Shown piece by piece: positions 1 to 8,403 of a DNA stretch of 64,000 nt. The stretch's first letter is position 1; the number at the start of each line of letters is the position of its first letter. The stretch comes from an uncultured Alistipes sp. (GTDB taxonomy: Bacteria; Bacteroidota; Bacteroidia; Bacteroidales; UBA932), in contig URSC01000006.1 of the NCBI GenBank assembly GCA_900550465.1, forward strand, positions 61,684-125,683. The letters run 5' to 3'. The position numbers and the translations under genes were made by a program. The notes beneath the pieces were generated by a model. It saw only the letters and a program-made list of their open reading frames with translations. It was not told the origin of the DNA and did no database searches.

Positions 1-125
1 TGGAGCTCCTGCACGAGGTCAACAAGCAGCGCGGCAAGACCATCCTGATGGTGACCCACAACGAGTCCCAGGCCAAGCAGACCGACCGCATCATCCGCAT
101 GCTCGACGGCCGCATCATAGGTTAA
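1..125 (+). CDS. ABC transporter ATP-binding subunit, MacB/LolD type (C-terminal end only)
   Basis: Only the last 40 codons are inside the window; the reading frame enters at base 3 and ends in TAA at 123-125. The residues ILMVTHN contain the H-loop histidine of ABC ATPases, followed by a typical end (RIIRMLDGRIIG) of the MacB/LolD/FtsE subfamily. The next gene, an FtsX-family permease, starts 12 bases downstream behind an AAAGGAG ribosome binding site, so the ATPase and the two permeases very probably form one transcript. Such ATPases energise export or lipoprotein release from the inner membrane. The exact substrate cannot be told. Confidence 0.85.
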   Translation, partial: ELLHEVNKQRGKTILMVTHNESQAKQTDRIIRMLDGRIIG

Positions 126-137
126 AGGAGAAAACAG

Positions 138-1433
138 ATGAAACTACCCGTGTACCTCCGCCAAAGCTGGCAGATAATGCTCAAGGACCGGCAGTACAGC
201 CTGATCTACATCATCGGTGTGGCGCTGTCAATGTCTTTCGTCATGGCTTTCCTGATGTATGTGCTGATGTCGTCTTCGGGGATCTATCCGGAAAAGCACC
301 GGAACCGTATGCTGATTCTGTCCAATGTGACTTTGGAAGATGCAGAAGGCAAGCCGAGGCTGAGTACCATGGTCAGCGGGCGTCTGGCGCAGTTGATAGA
401 GGAGGCCGGCATACCTGGCGTGGAGAGCATGTCGTATATCATCTCGCCTTTCAGAGGCGGTGCGCTCAGTCTGACCGCTCCCGACGGCAATGTCCACAAC
501 GCTCCGGTGATGTATGTGGACGGGGGGTTCTGGGACGTGTTTCAGTTCGAGTTCATAGGCGGACAGGCTCCGGGGGAATGGAATCCGGCACGGGTGGAGG
601 TGGTGGTCTCCGAGACGTTTGCCCGCAGGTGCTTCGGGTCGGATGACGCTGTGGGGCAGAGCGTGCTCTACGGCGGTACTACGCTCAGAATCTGCGGGGT
701 GGTGCGGGATGTGCCCATTACGGCGATGATGACTGATGCTGAGGTATGGCTGCCGTACCAGCTGTACAGGACGAGGTTTTACAGTACGGACGGGCAGCCA
801 TGGCTGGGCTCGGGATATCTGAATATCCTGGCTGAGAGCCGCAGGGACTTCAACGCTGTGCGGGCAGGGGTGAGTGATGTGATTGCGAGGTACAATGCCT
901 CGTACGGCGCGGCGGAAGAGTACTGCATCTCATCTGATGTGAAGCCGGAAACCTACCTCAGTGCATCAATCTTGGGTATGTCGACGGGAACATTTCTTTC
1001 GGTCATAGTGCTGCTGGTACTGCTGCTGATGATTGTCCCGGCTGTCAATTTGAGCGGAATGGTGGCTTCGAGTATGGAGGAACGGATCGTAGAGTTCGGG
1101 GTGCGAAAGGCCTACGGGGCTCCCGGCGGTGTCATAGTGCGGCAGGTACTCACGGAGAATTTTCTGCTGACGCTTATCGGGGGACTCTTCGGGGTGGTGT
1201 GCGCCCGTGGACTTCTGGGTCTGCTGTCCAGGGTCCTGGAGCAGAGCAAGGCCGGGTATGATACCGTGGATATGCAGGCCGACCTGGTGTTTCCTGCGGA
1301 TGTGTTCTTCCGTCCGGAACTGTACCTGCTGGTGTTTGTCTGCGTACTGGCTCTCAATCTGCTGTCCTCGTATCTTCCGGTGAGGAAGGTGCTGAGATAC
1401 AGTGTTTCGGATTCGTTGAACGAGAGAAAATAG
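138..1433 (+). CDS. ABC transporter permease, MacB/FtsX family (first of two)
   Basis: The 431-residue protein has one N-terminal membrane helix (about residues 22-45), a large periplasmic MacB_PCD-like domain (about 50-280), and three C-terminal helices (around 283-305, 335-360 and 395-415), which is the FtsX/MacB layout. The segment between the first two C-terminal helices (EERIVEFGVRKAYGA) matches the conserved cytoplasmic coupling loop that contacts the ATPase. It sits between the ATPase end and a second permease. In Bacteroidota such pairs act with a TolC-type factor as tripartite exporters, and a TolC homologue lies at 3197-4840. Substrate unknown. Confidence 0.9.
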   Translation: MKLPVYLRQSWQIMLKDRQYSLIYIIGVALSMSFVMAFLMYVLMSSSGIYPEKHRNRMLILSNVTLEDAEGKPRLSTMVSGRLAQLIEEAGIPGVESMSYIISPFRGGALSLTAPDGNVHNAPVMYVDGGFWDVFQFEFIGGQAPGEWNPARVEVVVSETFARRCFGSDDAVGQSVLYGGTTLRICGVVRDVPITAMMTDAEVWLPYQLYRTRFYSTDGQPWLGSGYLNILAESRRDFNAVRAGVSDVIARYNASYGAAEEYCISSDVKPETYLSASILGMSTGTFLSVIVLLVLLLMIVPAVNLSGMVASSMEERIVEFGVRKAYGAPGGVIVRQVLTENFLLTLIGGLFGVVCARGLLGLLSRVLEQSKAGYDTVDMQADLVFPADVFFRPELYLLVFVCVLALNLLSSYLPVRKVLRYSVSDSLNERK

Positions 1434-1440
1434 CAATGTT

Positions 1441-2718
1441 ATGAAGGCACATAAAAAGATAAAAAGCGGTGTATGGCTGATAGTGGAGACCGTCCTGGTC
1501 TTCGTGCTCGGATGGTTTCTGGCCGACCCTGAGATAATGAAACTGTACCGGAGTATATCCATTCCGATGGGATGGGATTATGAGAATGTCGTGGTGGTGC
1601 CGGTGGACGTGCTGGCGGACTACGACCCGGATTACCGTCCGGAGGCGATGTCGCAGGACCGGATGACGGAGGATTTCCGGCGTATCGGGGAAGTTCTCTC
1701 CTCGGTCAGCGGGGTGGAATATACCGCTCCGTGCCGACCTTTTTTCCCCGGAATCAACAACAGCATGTCCGGCAGGGTATTCCGTGATTCGACCCACTTT
1801 ATGGAATGCTGCATGCTGTATCGGGTCTCCGGCACGGATTTCATGGAGGTGTTCGGCTACGAATGGGTACAGCCTGAGAGCAGTCCCTTCCTGACGGAGG
1901 ATGCTGTGGGCAGGGTCGTGGTCTCCGAGGACTTGGCCGAGTTCCTATTCCCTGGGGAAAATCCTATAGGCAAGTCCTTTGAGTCCACCGAGAGCGGCAA
2001 CAATGTCATCGTCGGTGTGATTCCCCGCCAGAAGCTCCGCGAGATCACAGGCATCCCGACTCCGGTGGTGATAGCCAATATCGCAGCCGTGAACTACAGC
2101 GAGCTGTCCACCGGCGGTGCCTACTGGGTGGCCCGTGTAGATGACGATACCGATATGGATGCCTTCCTTCCGGATCTCAACAAGGTGCTCTCGTCGCAGG
2201 CATCTTTCGGCAATCTCAGGACTGCTACGGCATGGCCCCTGGAGAACAGGCTGCAGGCCAGTGCGGATGTCTCCTTTCGCAATATCGGGCTGATATATCT
2301 GGCCCTCAATCTTGTACTCGGAGCCTTCTCGTTCTGGCTGTTGAGTTCGCGGAAGAGCCAGGACGAGTACGGTGTCCGTCAGGCGATGGGCGCCACTCCG
2401 GCGAGACTGCGGCTCAGCGCAGTGGCCCGGGCTGCAAGGTCGACTGCCATAGCGGTGGGTATCGGGATAGTCGTGGTGTTCAATATGAATCTGATTCTGA
2501 AACGGGATGCAGCCACTGCAGGCGTGATGTTTTTCAGTGCTTATCCGGCGGCAGAGACCCTGGCTCCGTGGCCCGTTCTGACCTCTGGATTCCTGTCAGC
2601 GCTGGCAGTGACCTTGGTCGTGGCAGCAGTAGTGTTTATGATGAATATCCTGGCGGCCCTTGTCTCCGTGTGGAAGGTCTCGGGGATGCGGCCGTCGGAG
2701 GCCCTTCGGGAGGAATGA
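1441..2718 (+). CDS. ABC transporter permease, MacB/FtsX family (second of two)
   Basis: The 425-residue protein has the same plan as the preceding permease: an N-terminal helix (about 10-28), a periplasmic domain containing a VVVSEDLAEFLFPGENPIGKSF segment typical of MacB_PCD, and three C-terminal helices with the coupling loop SRKSQDEYGVRQAMGATPARL. It starts 7 bases after the first permease stops, so the two are co-transcribed and may form a heterodimeric channel with one ATPase dimer. The two permeases are clearly diverged from each other. A REP-like doublet follows the gene. Confidence 0.9.
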   Translation: MKAHKKIKSGVWLIVETVLVFVLGWFLADPEIMKLYRSISIPMGWDYENVVVVPVDVLADYDPDYRPEAMSQDRMTEDFRRIGEVLSSVSGVEYTAPCRPFFPGINNSMSGRVFRDSTHFMECCMLYRVSGTDFMEVFGYEWVQPESSPFLTEDAVGRVVVSEDLAEFLFPGENPIGKSFESTESGNNVIVGVIPRQKLREITGIPTPVVIANIAAVNYSELSTGGAYWVARVDDDTDMDAFLPDLNKVLSSQASFGNLRTATAWPLENRLQASADVSFRNIGLIYLALNLVLGAFSFWLLSSRKSQDEYGVRQAMGATPARLRLSAVARAARSTAIAVGIGIVVVFNMNLILKRDAATAGVMFFSAYPAAETLAPWPVLTSGFLSALAVTLVVAAVVFMMNILAALVSVWKVSGMRPSEALREE

Positions 2719-2816
2719 CCGATGAAGTACCGTCGTTCCATATTGCTCCGCTCTTCGGCCCTTTGCGGCCGCTCCGGTTTCCCGCTCCTTGCGGTCCTCC
2801 GGTCCTCCGCCTCTTG

Positions 2817-2962
2817 CCACAACGGCAGCAAATCCCACATTTTCCTGCCGTTGCGGAAGTCCCTGAACCGGCTGGCCCCTGCGACAGGCACTTCCCGGGC
2901 CATCTTGGTCCTCCGCCCCTTGCCACAACGGCAGCAACATCCGCATTTTCCTGCCGTTGTGG
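2817..2962 (+). repeat. REP-like doublet 1 (two 40-nt palindromes)
   Basis: Two 40-nt units lie at 2817-2856 and 2923-2962, 106 bp apart start to start. Each begins CCACAACGGCAGC and ends TGCCGTTGYGG, so the outer 11 bases can pair around an 18-nt apex. The 66-bp spacer ends in GGTCCTCCGCCCCTTG, and a related stretch (GGTCCTCCGCCTCTTG) precedes the first unit. This suggests that spacer plus palindrome is the repeated unit. Confidence 0.85.
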
Positions 2963-3042
2963 AAATACGGGACATACATATTGTCACTATGCATTTTAGG
3001 TGTGTGGCAATATGCTGAGAATGAATAAGATATTGAATAGAG

Positions 3043-3119
3043 AAAATGTTAGGACGAGTAAAAATGAGCATTATTGGGCAAAATATCGGGCACCTAACAT
3101 TTTGGGAAGATGTTAAGTG
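3043..3119. promoter_or_regulatory. Operator-like repeats upstream of tolC homologue
   Basis: AAAATGTTAGG at 3043-3053 is matched by its exact reverse complement CCTAACATTTT at 3093-3103. A third partial copy in direct orientation, GATGTTAAGTGC, follows near 3109-3120. The sites are about 80-150 bases in front of the TolC-like gene. The arrangement fits a regulator binding site or a stem with a 39-nt loop. No regulator gene is adjacent. Confidence 0.35.
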
Positions 3120-3196
3120 CTTGATAAACTGGTACTTGAAATATAACAAAAATGTATAGTGGTAATAATTGTAAAATTGAGAAGCAAACAATAACA

Positions 3197-4840
3197 ATGA
3201 AACGTATTTTTCGAGAAACGGTGATGATGACGGCGGCGGTGCTGCTGATGGCGGCAGTGCCTGGGCAGCAGAGGCTGGCGGCGCAGGAGGCCGGTGATGG
3301 TGTTCTGCAAAAGGTGGGTAATGAGCCGGGTGAACAGGATGGAGAACCTGGGTCTGGTTGTGAAAATGAATCGGGTGAAGTGCCGGAGTCGGGCATGGGT
3401 CGGGCCGGCGGAAAGCAGGGCGGAGTGATGCAGCTGACCCTCGAGGGTGCGATGGACCTGGCCTGCAGTCAGTCGGTGGATGCGGCTGTAGCGCTGAACC
3501 AGCTGAAGAGCGCGTACTGGCAGTTCCGGACCTATAAGGCGGAGCGGCTGCCGGAACTGATTTTCAGCGGGACGCTGCCCACATTCAACAACAACTACAA
3601 TTCCTATCAGAATGCCGACGGAACCTATAGTTACGTGCGCAGCAACTGGCTGGGACTCACTGGAGAACTGTCCGTGACCCAGAACATTCCGTTCACGGGA
3701 GGTACGGTCTCGCTGAGCACCGGCCTGGACATGACGCGGCAGCTGGGTGCTAATGCCTACAACGAGTTCATGTCCATCCCCGTGGCCCTGACCCTGACCC
3801 AGCCCCTGTTCTCGGTCAATCCCTTCCGCTGGGACAAGAAGATCGAGCCGGTGCGCTATGCCGAGTCCCGGGCGGCCTACTCCGAGGATATGGAGACGGT
3901 CAAGATGAACACTATCGCGTATTTCTTCGACTATGTCCTGGCGACGGAGAATCTGAAGATAGCCGAGCAGAACCTCGAGAATGCCGACAAGCTCTACGCC
4001 ATCGCTCAGGAACGCCGCAAGATCGGCCAGATATCCGAGACCGAGCTGATGCAGCTGAGCCTTTCCGCCCTGCAGGCCAAGGCCGATGTGACCGAGCGGC
4101 GGAGCAGCCTGAACGGAGCTATGTTCAATCTCCGAGCCTTCCTCGGCCTCTCCGAGCAGGACACCATCGAGGCCGTGCTGCCCGAGGCCATACCCCTGCC
4201 GGCTCTGGATTACGATGATGTTCTGGGCAAGGCCCTGGCCAACAGCTCATTTGCCCAGAATATCCTGCGCCGCAAGCTCGAGGCCGACTACAGCGTGGCC
4301 ACGGCCAAGGGACAGCGCTATCAGGTGGACCTGAACGTGACCGTCGGCTACTCCGGCGTGAACCGCGAGCTGGCTATGGCCTACAACGACATCCGCGACC
4401 AGGAGGTCGTCTCGATAGGCCTGTCGATACCGATTCTCGACTGGGGCAAGCGCAAGGGGCAGGTCAAGGTGGCCGAGAGCAATCGCGATGTGGTCCGCTC
4501 CCAGCTCCAGCAGGAGGAACTCAATTTCAACCAGAACATCTTCCTGCTCACCGAACAGTTCAACAACCAGGCCGGCCAGCTGGACCTCGCCCGTGAGTCC
4601 GACCGCGTCGCCTCCGCCCGCTACCAGGCCTCCGTCGAATCCTTCCTCATCGGCCGCATGAGCGTGCTCGAGCTCAACGACGCCCGCGACGCCAAGGACC
4701 TCGCCCGCCAGGACTACGTCCAGCAGCTCTACTACTACTGGTACTACTACTACAACATCCGCTCCGTCACCCTCTGGGACTACGCCACCGGCACCCCCAT
4801 CCAGGCCGATGTGGACGCCCTCCTCGCTGATGAAAAATAG
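3197..4840 (+). CDS. TolC family outer membrane efflux protein
   Basis: The 547-residue protein starts at 3197 (MKRIFRETVMMTAAVLLMAA), which gives a clear signal peptide; an upstream in-frame ATG at 3152 would destroy it. Residues about 35-80 are a low-complexity Gly/Glu-rich linker. After that come two repeated OEP/TolC blocks: helical hairpins such as NLKIAEQNLENADKLYAIAQERRKIGQ and a matching second half (LDLARESDRVASARYQASVESFLIGRMSVLELNDARDAKDLARQDY). This is the trimeric barrel/tunnel family that completes tripartite exporters. It lies downstream of the MacB-type genes but is separated from them by 478 bp with repeats, so it may have its own promoter. Confidence 0.93.
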   Translation: MKRIFRETVMMTAAVLLMAAVPGQQRLAAQEAGDGVLQKVGNEPGEQDGEPGSGCENESGEVPESGMGRAGGKQGGVMQLTLEGAMDLACSQSVDAAVALNQLKSAYWQFRTYKAERLPELIFSGTLPTFNNNYNSYQNADGTYSYVRSNWLGLTGELSVTQNIPFTGGTVSLSTGLDMTRQLGANAYNEFMSIPVALTLTQPLFSVNPFRWDKKIEPVRYAESRAAYSEDMETVKMNTIAYFFDYVLATENLKIAEQNLENADKLYAIAQERRKIGQISETELMQLSLSALQAKADVTERRSSLNGAMFNLRAFLGLSEQDTIEAVLPEAIPLPALDYDDVLGKALANSSFAQNILRRKLEADYSVATAKGQRYQVDLNVTVGYSGVNRELAMAYNDIRDQEVVSIGLSIPILDWGKRKGQVKVAESNRDVVRSQLQQEELNFNQNIFLLTEQFNNQAGQLDLARESDRVASARYQASVESFLIGRMSVLELNDARDAKDLARQDYVQQLYYYWYYYYNIRSVTLWDYATGTPIQADVDALLADEK

Positions 4841-4936
4841 CCCGGTGCTAACTTGTAAGGCGCGGTGCTGTTTGGAAATTTAGCGCAGCGGCGGGTGAAA
4901 AGCAGGAGGGACGCGAGATTGAAAGGAAATTTTCCG

Positions 4937-4944
4937 TAAATTTG
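4937..4944 (+). promoter_or_regulatory. Bacteroidota -7 promoter element for pyrH
   Basis: TAAATTTG matches the TAnnTTTG -7 consensus and is followed by a short leader to the pyrH start. A TTG lies 15 bases upstream, closer than the usual 19-21, so the -33 element is uncertain. Confidence 0.5.
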
Positions 4945-4963
4945 CAGGATAAACGGAAGTTAA

Positions 4964-5689
4964 ATGGAAATTACGGAAAATATGAAGTATAAAAGGGTAT
5001 TGCTCAAGCTCAGCGGGGAGAGCCTCGGGGGCAATGAGGGACGCGGCATCGATGAAGGGATGCTGGCCCGCTATGCTGCGGAGGTGGCTCAGGCCGTAAG
5101 GAGCGGAGTGCAGGTCGCCATCGTAGTGGGCGGCGGCAACATTTTCAGAGGACTTTCAGGTGCGGGCAAGGGTTTTGACCGCGTGGGCGGCGACCGCATG
5201 GGTATGCTCGCGACGGTGATCAACAGCCTCGGCCTGGCAATGGCTATCCGCAGTGCCGGAGTGGACGCGGAGGTATTTACCTCGACCCCGATGAAGCCTA
5301 TCGCCGAATATTATACCAGGGACAATGCCGTAGAGGCCATGGAGCGCGGTGCGGTGGCCCTGATTGCCGGAGGTACCGGCAATCCGTTCTTCACTACGGA
5401 TTCGGCGGCTGCGCTGAGGGCCTGCGAAATTGGAGCGGACGCATTGCTCAAGGGTACAAGGGTGGACGGAGTCTACACTGCAGATCCGGAGAAGGATCCG
5501 AAGGCTGTCAGGTATGATGAGCTGACATTTGACAAGGCCCTCTCTGACGGGCTGAAGGTGATGGACAGCACCGCATTTGCCCTGTGCAAGGATAACGGCA
5601 TGCCCATCATCGTCTTCGACATGAACCGGGAGGGAAACCTCGGCAGACTGCTCTCAGGAGAGCAGGTCGGCACACTGGTCCACAAATAA
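4964..5689 (+). CDS. pyrH: UMP kinase
   Basis: The 241-residue protein phosphorylates UMP to UDP with ATP in pyrimidine nucleotide synthesis. It shows the amino-acid-kinase fold motifs of bacterial PyrH: KRVLLKLSGESLGG near the N-terminus, VVGGGNIFRG (about 50-59), DRMGMLATVINSLGL (72-86), TGNPFFTTDSAAALRA (about 138-153) and the C-terminal VMDSTAFALCKDNGMPIIVFDM. The start at 4964 is the upstream of two candidates; MKYKRVLLKL at 4982 would also give a complete enzyme. It is followed 30 bases later by frr, the pairing widely conserved in bacteria. Confidence 0.97.
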   Translation: MEITENMKYKRVLLKLSGESLGGNEGRGIDEGMLARYAAEVAQAVRSGVQVAIVVGGGNIFRGLSGAGKGFDRVGGDRMGMLATVINSLGLAMAIRSAGVDAEVFTSTPMKPIAEYYTRDNAVEAMERGAVALIAGGTGNPFFTTDSAAALRACEIGADALLKGTRVDGVYTADPEKDPKAVRYDELTFDKALSDGLKVMDSTAFALCKDNGMPIIVFDMNREGNLGRLLSGEQVGTLVHK

Positions 5690-5719
5690 CAAGGGAAATA
5701 ACTACTAAATCACAATATT

Positions 5720-6283
5720 ATGGCAGACAATGCAAAAGACATCATTGCCTCAGCAGTGAAAAAGATGAACGAGGCCGTCAACTATCTGGAAGAGGACCTC
5801 AAGACTTACAGGGCCGGCAAGGCCAATCCGGCTGTTTTCAACAATGTCATGGTGGACTATTACGGCAATCCGACTCCGGTGCCTCAGGTGGCCAGCGTAA
5901 CAGTGCCTGATGCCCGCACCATGCTTATTCAGCCCTGGGAGAAGAACATGATACCCAAGATAGAGAAGGCCATCATGGACGCCAACCTCGGCTTCACTCC
6001 TCAGAACAACGGCGAGCACATCCGCATCAACGTTCCGCCCCTCACTGAGGACCGCCGCAAGGAACTGGTAAAGAAGTCGAAAGCCGCCGGAGAGTCGGCC
6101 AAGATATCCGTCCGCAACGCCCGCAAGGAGGCCAATGACCTGCTGAAGAAGGCCCAGAAGGACGGCATGCCCGAGGATGTGGCAAAGGACGCTGAAAACG
6201 ATGTGCAGAAGGAAGTCGACAACTACAACAAGAAGATCGACACCATTCTGTCGAATAAAGAAAAAGAAATTATGACAGTATAA
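5720..6283 (+). CDS. frr: Ribosome recycling factor
   Basis: The 187-residue protein has the full RRF length. Recognisable stretches are LKTYRAGKANPAVFNNVMVDYYGNPTP near the N-terminus, IQPWEKNMIPKIEKAI in domain II, and GEHIRINVPPLTEDRRKELVKK, the long-helix signature. RRF with EF-G splits the post-termination ribosome. It is co-transcribed with pyrH upstream. A lipoprotein gene begins only 4 bases after its stop. Confidence 0.97.
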   Translation: MADNAKDIIASAVKKMNEAVNYLEEDLKTYRAGKANPAVFNNVMVDYYGNPTPVPQVASVTVPDARTMLIQPWEKNMIPKIEKAIMDANLGFTPQNNGEHIRINVPPLTEDRRKELVKKSKAAGESAKISVRNARKEANDLLKKAQKDGMPEDVAKDAENDVQKEVDNYNKKIDTILSNKEKEIMTV

Positions 6284-6287
6284 AGTA

Positions 6288-7241
6288 ATGATGATGAGAA
6301 AAATTTTCATTTTAACAGGAGCGATTCTTACAGCCGCTCTATTTCTTGCAGGATGCGATGAGCAGCCTGCATCTCCCATTCCTCCCGAAATCAGTGAGAT
6401 TTCCGTGAGTCAGGAAAAGATAGGAGTAGGGCAGCAGGTCGTGCTCTCTGCAAAGGATGATGTTCCTATGTCAGGCAATCTGTATCAGATCAGAACAACC
6501 TGGACAATAAACGGCAATCAAGTCGTAGAGGATTTCACCCACTATCATAATCAAGGCGGTATCGGAGAGTACACCTGTTATTATACTCCTTCAAGAACCG
6601 GCACTCTCAATGTGGAACTGAACGTCCATATGTTTTTCGTGGACGCTCCCGGCGGTGAGGCTGAGAAGACTGTGTCAAAGACCACAGAACTGACTGTGTA
6701 TGAGTGTGACGCAAGAAATTCATTCTGGGGTGATTCTGTAGACATTACACTGCAGAGGGAACCAGGTCTGTCTTCCACACCTACCAGTGAGGGGGTGTAT
6801 AGCGGGCAAGGCGAGAGTTCGATTCACGCAATTTCTGCTTACACCAAGACTGTGCATCTGGAGTATACATTCGAGAATGAGGTACTGGTCGGGATAACAG
6901 AGAGTTTCAGCGTTACACCCAGTACGAACAGGTCTTATCAGAGAGTGTTCTCTGTATTTGATGCCGCGCTCAGGTCACTTGAGACGGTTTATCCTGAGAG
7001 TGCTGACCGTCAGGCCATAGTCAATACTTCGGACAGCAAGTATGTAGATCTGGTGAACAGATATTCAAATGGCGAGTCGCTAGACGAGCAGGAACAGACG
7101 GATCTCGGTTATGGAATGGTCATGGGATATGTACGTGTCGAGGCGACCATGAGTTCGGAGAATACTGGCATCGTTCTGACGACAAATGCCAATCCGGACA
7201 ATGACGCTGCTACTGTAATCCTTACTTATAGCAGGAGATAG
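6288..7241 (+). CDS. Hypothetical SPII lipoprotein with Ig-like N-terminal part
   Basis: I do not recognise the family. The 317-residue product begins with a signal peptide ending in the lipobox LAGC (Cys about 23), so it should be lipid-anchored. Residues about 35-130 are beta-rich with PPEISEISVSQEKIGVGQQVVLSAK and GIGEYTCYYTPSRTGTLNVEL, which read like one Ig/PKD-type domain. The remainder is mixed, with a helix-rich stretch near residues 220-275. Base composition is less GC-rich than in frr, from which it is separated by 4 bases. It converges on the minus-strand DAHP synthase gene, whose stop lies 4 bases beyond. Confidence 0.75.
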   Translation: MMMRKIFILTGAILTAALFLAGCDEQPASPIPPEISEISVSQEKIGVGQQVVLSAKDDVPMSGNLYQIRTTWTINGNQVVEDFTHYHNQGGIGEYTCYYTPSRTGTLNVELNVHMFFVDAPGGEAEKTVSKTTELTVYECDARNSFWGDSVDITLQREPGLSSTPTSEGVYSGQGESSIHAISAYTKTVHLEYTFENEVLVGITESFSVTPSTNRSYQRVFSVFDAALRSLETVYPESADRQAIVNTSDSKYVDLVNRYSNGESLDEQEQTDLGYGMVMGYVRVEATMSSENTGIVLTTNANPDNDAATVILTYSRR

Positions 7242-7244
7242 GAA

Positions 7245-8321
7245 CTACTTTCTGTTAAGTTGCCGCTCCATTGAGGCGCGGTGGATAGTCGTAAAGATCT
7301 CGGTGATGAAATCTTCATCGAGGTCTTTTTCTTTTGCCATGGATCTGGCTCTCTCCAGAACATTGTTCCAGCGGTCCGCCTGCAGGACCGTCATGCCGCT
7401 CCTCTCCTTGATGAGACCGATGGATGCCGAGATGTCCATCCTCTGGGCAAGCAGGTCAATAAGGGCGGCGTCTATGCGGTCTATGTCTGTGCGCAGGTCA
7501 TCGATGGCCGCGGCGGCCTCTGCGTCCTGAGTCGATGTTTTCCGTATTTTCAACCGGCCGAGCATGCCGGCAAGGTCTCCCGGTGTGATCTGCTGTGCGG
7601 CATCGCTCAGGGCCCGGTCGGGGTCAGGGTGTACCTCAATCATCAGCCCGTCGAAGCCCAATATCAGGGCCTGCCGCGCGATATCCTCCACCAGGTCTCT
7701 GCGTCCGGTGATGTGGCTCGGGTCGCAGAGCAGGGGAAGCCCCGGAAGGCGGCGGCGCAGCTCGACGGGTATCTGCCAGAAAGGAGGGTTCCGGTACAGG
7801 CTTTCTCCGTAGAAGTGGAAGCCGCGGTGGACTGCGCAGATGCAGTTCAGTCCGCAGCGGGCGAATCTCTCAATCGCTCCTGTCCACAGTTCGGGGTCGG
7901 GTACGAGAGGGTTCTTGACAAATACCGGAATGCCGGTGCCCCGCAGGGCCTCTGCTATCTCCTGGACAAGGAAGGGGTTGCCTGAGGTGCGGGCCCCGAT
8001 CCAGACGGCATCTATGCCGTTTTTCATGATTACTTCCACGTGGCGGGCGTTGGCGACTTCAGTGGCTGTACGCATCCCTGCGGCTGCACCGGCCTCGCGG
8101 AGCCAACGGGCTCCCTCTTCCCCCACGCCTTCGAAACAGCCGGGGTGGGTGCGGGGCTTCCACAGTCCGCCGCGGAGGATATTGATTCCTATTTTCTTAA
8201 GAGAGCGCGCCTCCGAGAGGAGACTGTCCCTGCTTTCCACGCTGCACGGACCTGCAATGACATACGGGCGTCCGCTGCCGGAGAATAGCTCCCAATCCTG
8301 TATTTGACAAAAATCGCTCAT
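7245..8321 (-). CDS. Bifunctional 3-deoxy-7-phosphoheptulonate synthase / chorismate mutase
   Basis: The N-terminal ~260 residues are a class I-beta (KDO8P-type) DAHP synthase: PYVIAGPCSVES, RGGLWKPRTHPGCFEG, WIGARTSGNPF, VKNPLVPDPELW and LLCDPSHITGRRD. After a linker (about residue 270) follows an AroQ-type chorismate mutase: LRTDIDRIDAALIDLLAQRMDISASIGLIKE. The fusion joins the first step of the shikimate route to the branch step to Phe/Tyr and is common in Bacteroidota. The start is taken as ATG at 8321 (358 residues) because the only longer option is TTG at 8333, which overlaps the -7 box. It is not next to other aromatic genes here. Confidence 0.93.
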   Translation of the reverse strand: MSDFCQIQDWELFSGSGRPYVIAGPCSVESRDSLLSEARSLKKIGINILRGGLWKPRTHPGCFEGVGEEGARWLREAGAAAGMRTATEVANARHVEVIMKNGIDAVWIGARTSGNPFLVQEIAEALRGTGIPVFVKNPLVPDPELWTGAIERFARCGLNCICAVHRGFHFYGESLYRNPPFWQIPVELRRRLPGLPLLCDPSHITGRRDLVEDIARQALILGFDGLMIEVHPDPDRALSDAAQQITPGDLAGMLGRLKIRKTSTQDAEAAAAIDDLRTDIDRIDAALIDLLAQRMDISASIGLIKERSGMTVLQADRWNNVLERARSMAKEKDLDEDFITEIFTTIHRASMERQLNRK

Positions 8322-8330
8322 AAGGCTCAA

Positions 8331-8338
8331 CAAAAGTA
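8331..8338 (-). promoter_or_regulatory. -7 promoter element of the DAHP synthase fusion gene
   Basis: On the minus strand the sequence is TACTTTTG, ending 9 bases before the chosen ATG at 8321. This implies a 5' leader of only a few bases and argues against the TTG start. Confidence 0.5.
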
Positions 8339-8346
8339 TTTAAAGA

Positions 8347-8378
8347 TTGTGAAAATTACAAGCAAGTTTTTATCTTTG
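8347..8378 (+). promoter_or_regulatory. Promoter of sdhC
   Basis: TTG at 8347-8349, 21 bases of spacing and TATCTTTG at 8371-8378 match the Bacteroidota housekeeping promoter pattern. The ATG follows 25 bases later. Confidence 0.7.
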
Positions 8379-8403
8379 CCGCGAAAAACAAAAACAACAC
8401 GCA

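Larger units (their letters stand above)
2719..3196. other. Intergenic region of 478 bp between permease and tolC
   Basis: I see no convincing gene here. The left half carries two REP-like palindromes with GC-rich spacers. The right half (about 3000-3196) is AT-rich and holds three copies of an ATGTTARG motif. A 98-codon open frame at 2722-3018 runs through both palindromes and has arginine/serine/proline-rich low-complexity content, so I treat it as spurious. Confidence 0.6.

Noticed and set aside
2722..3018. 98-codon frame after the second permease
   Set aside because: It reads through both REP-like palindromes and is Arg/Ser/Pro-rich; it is a by-product of the repeat.
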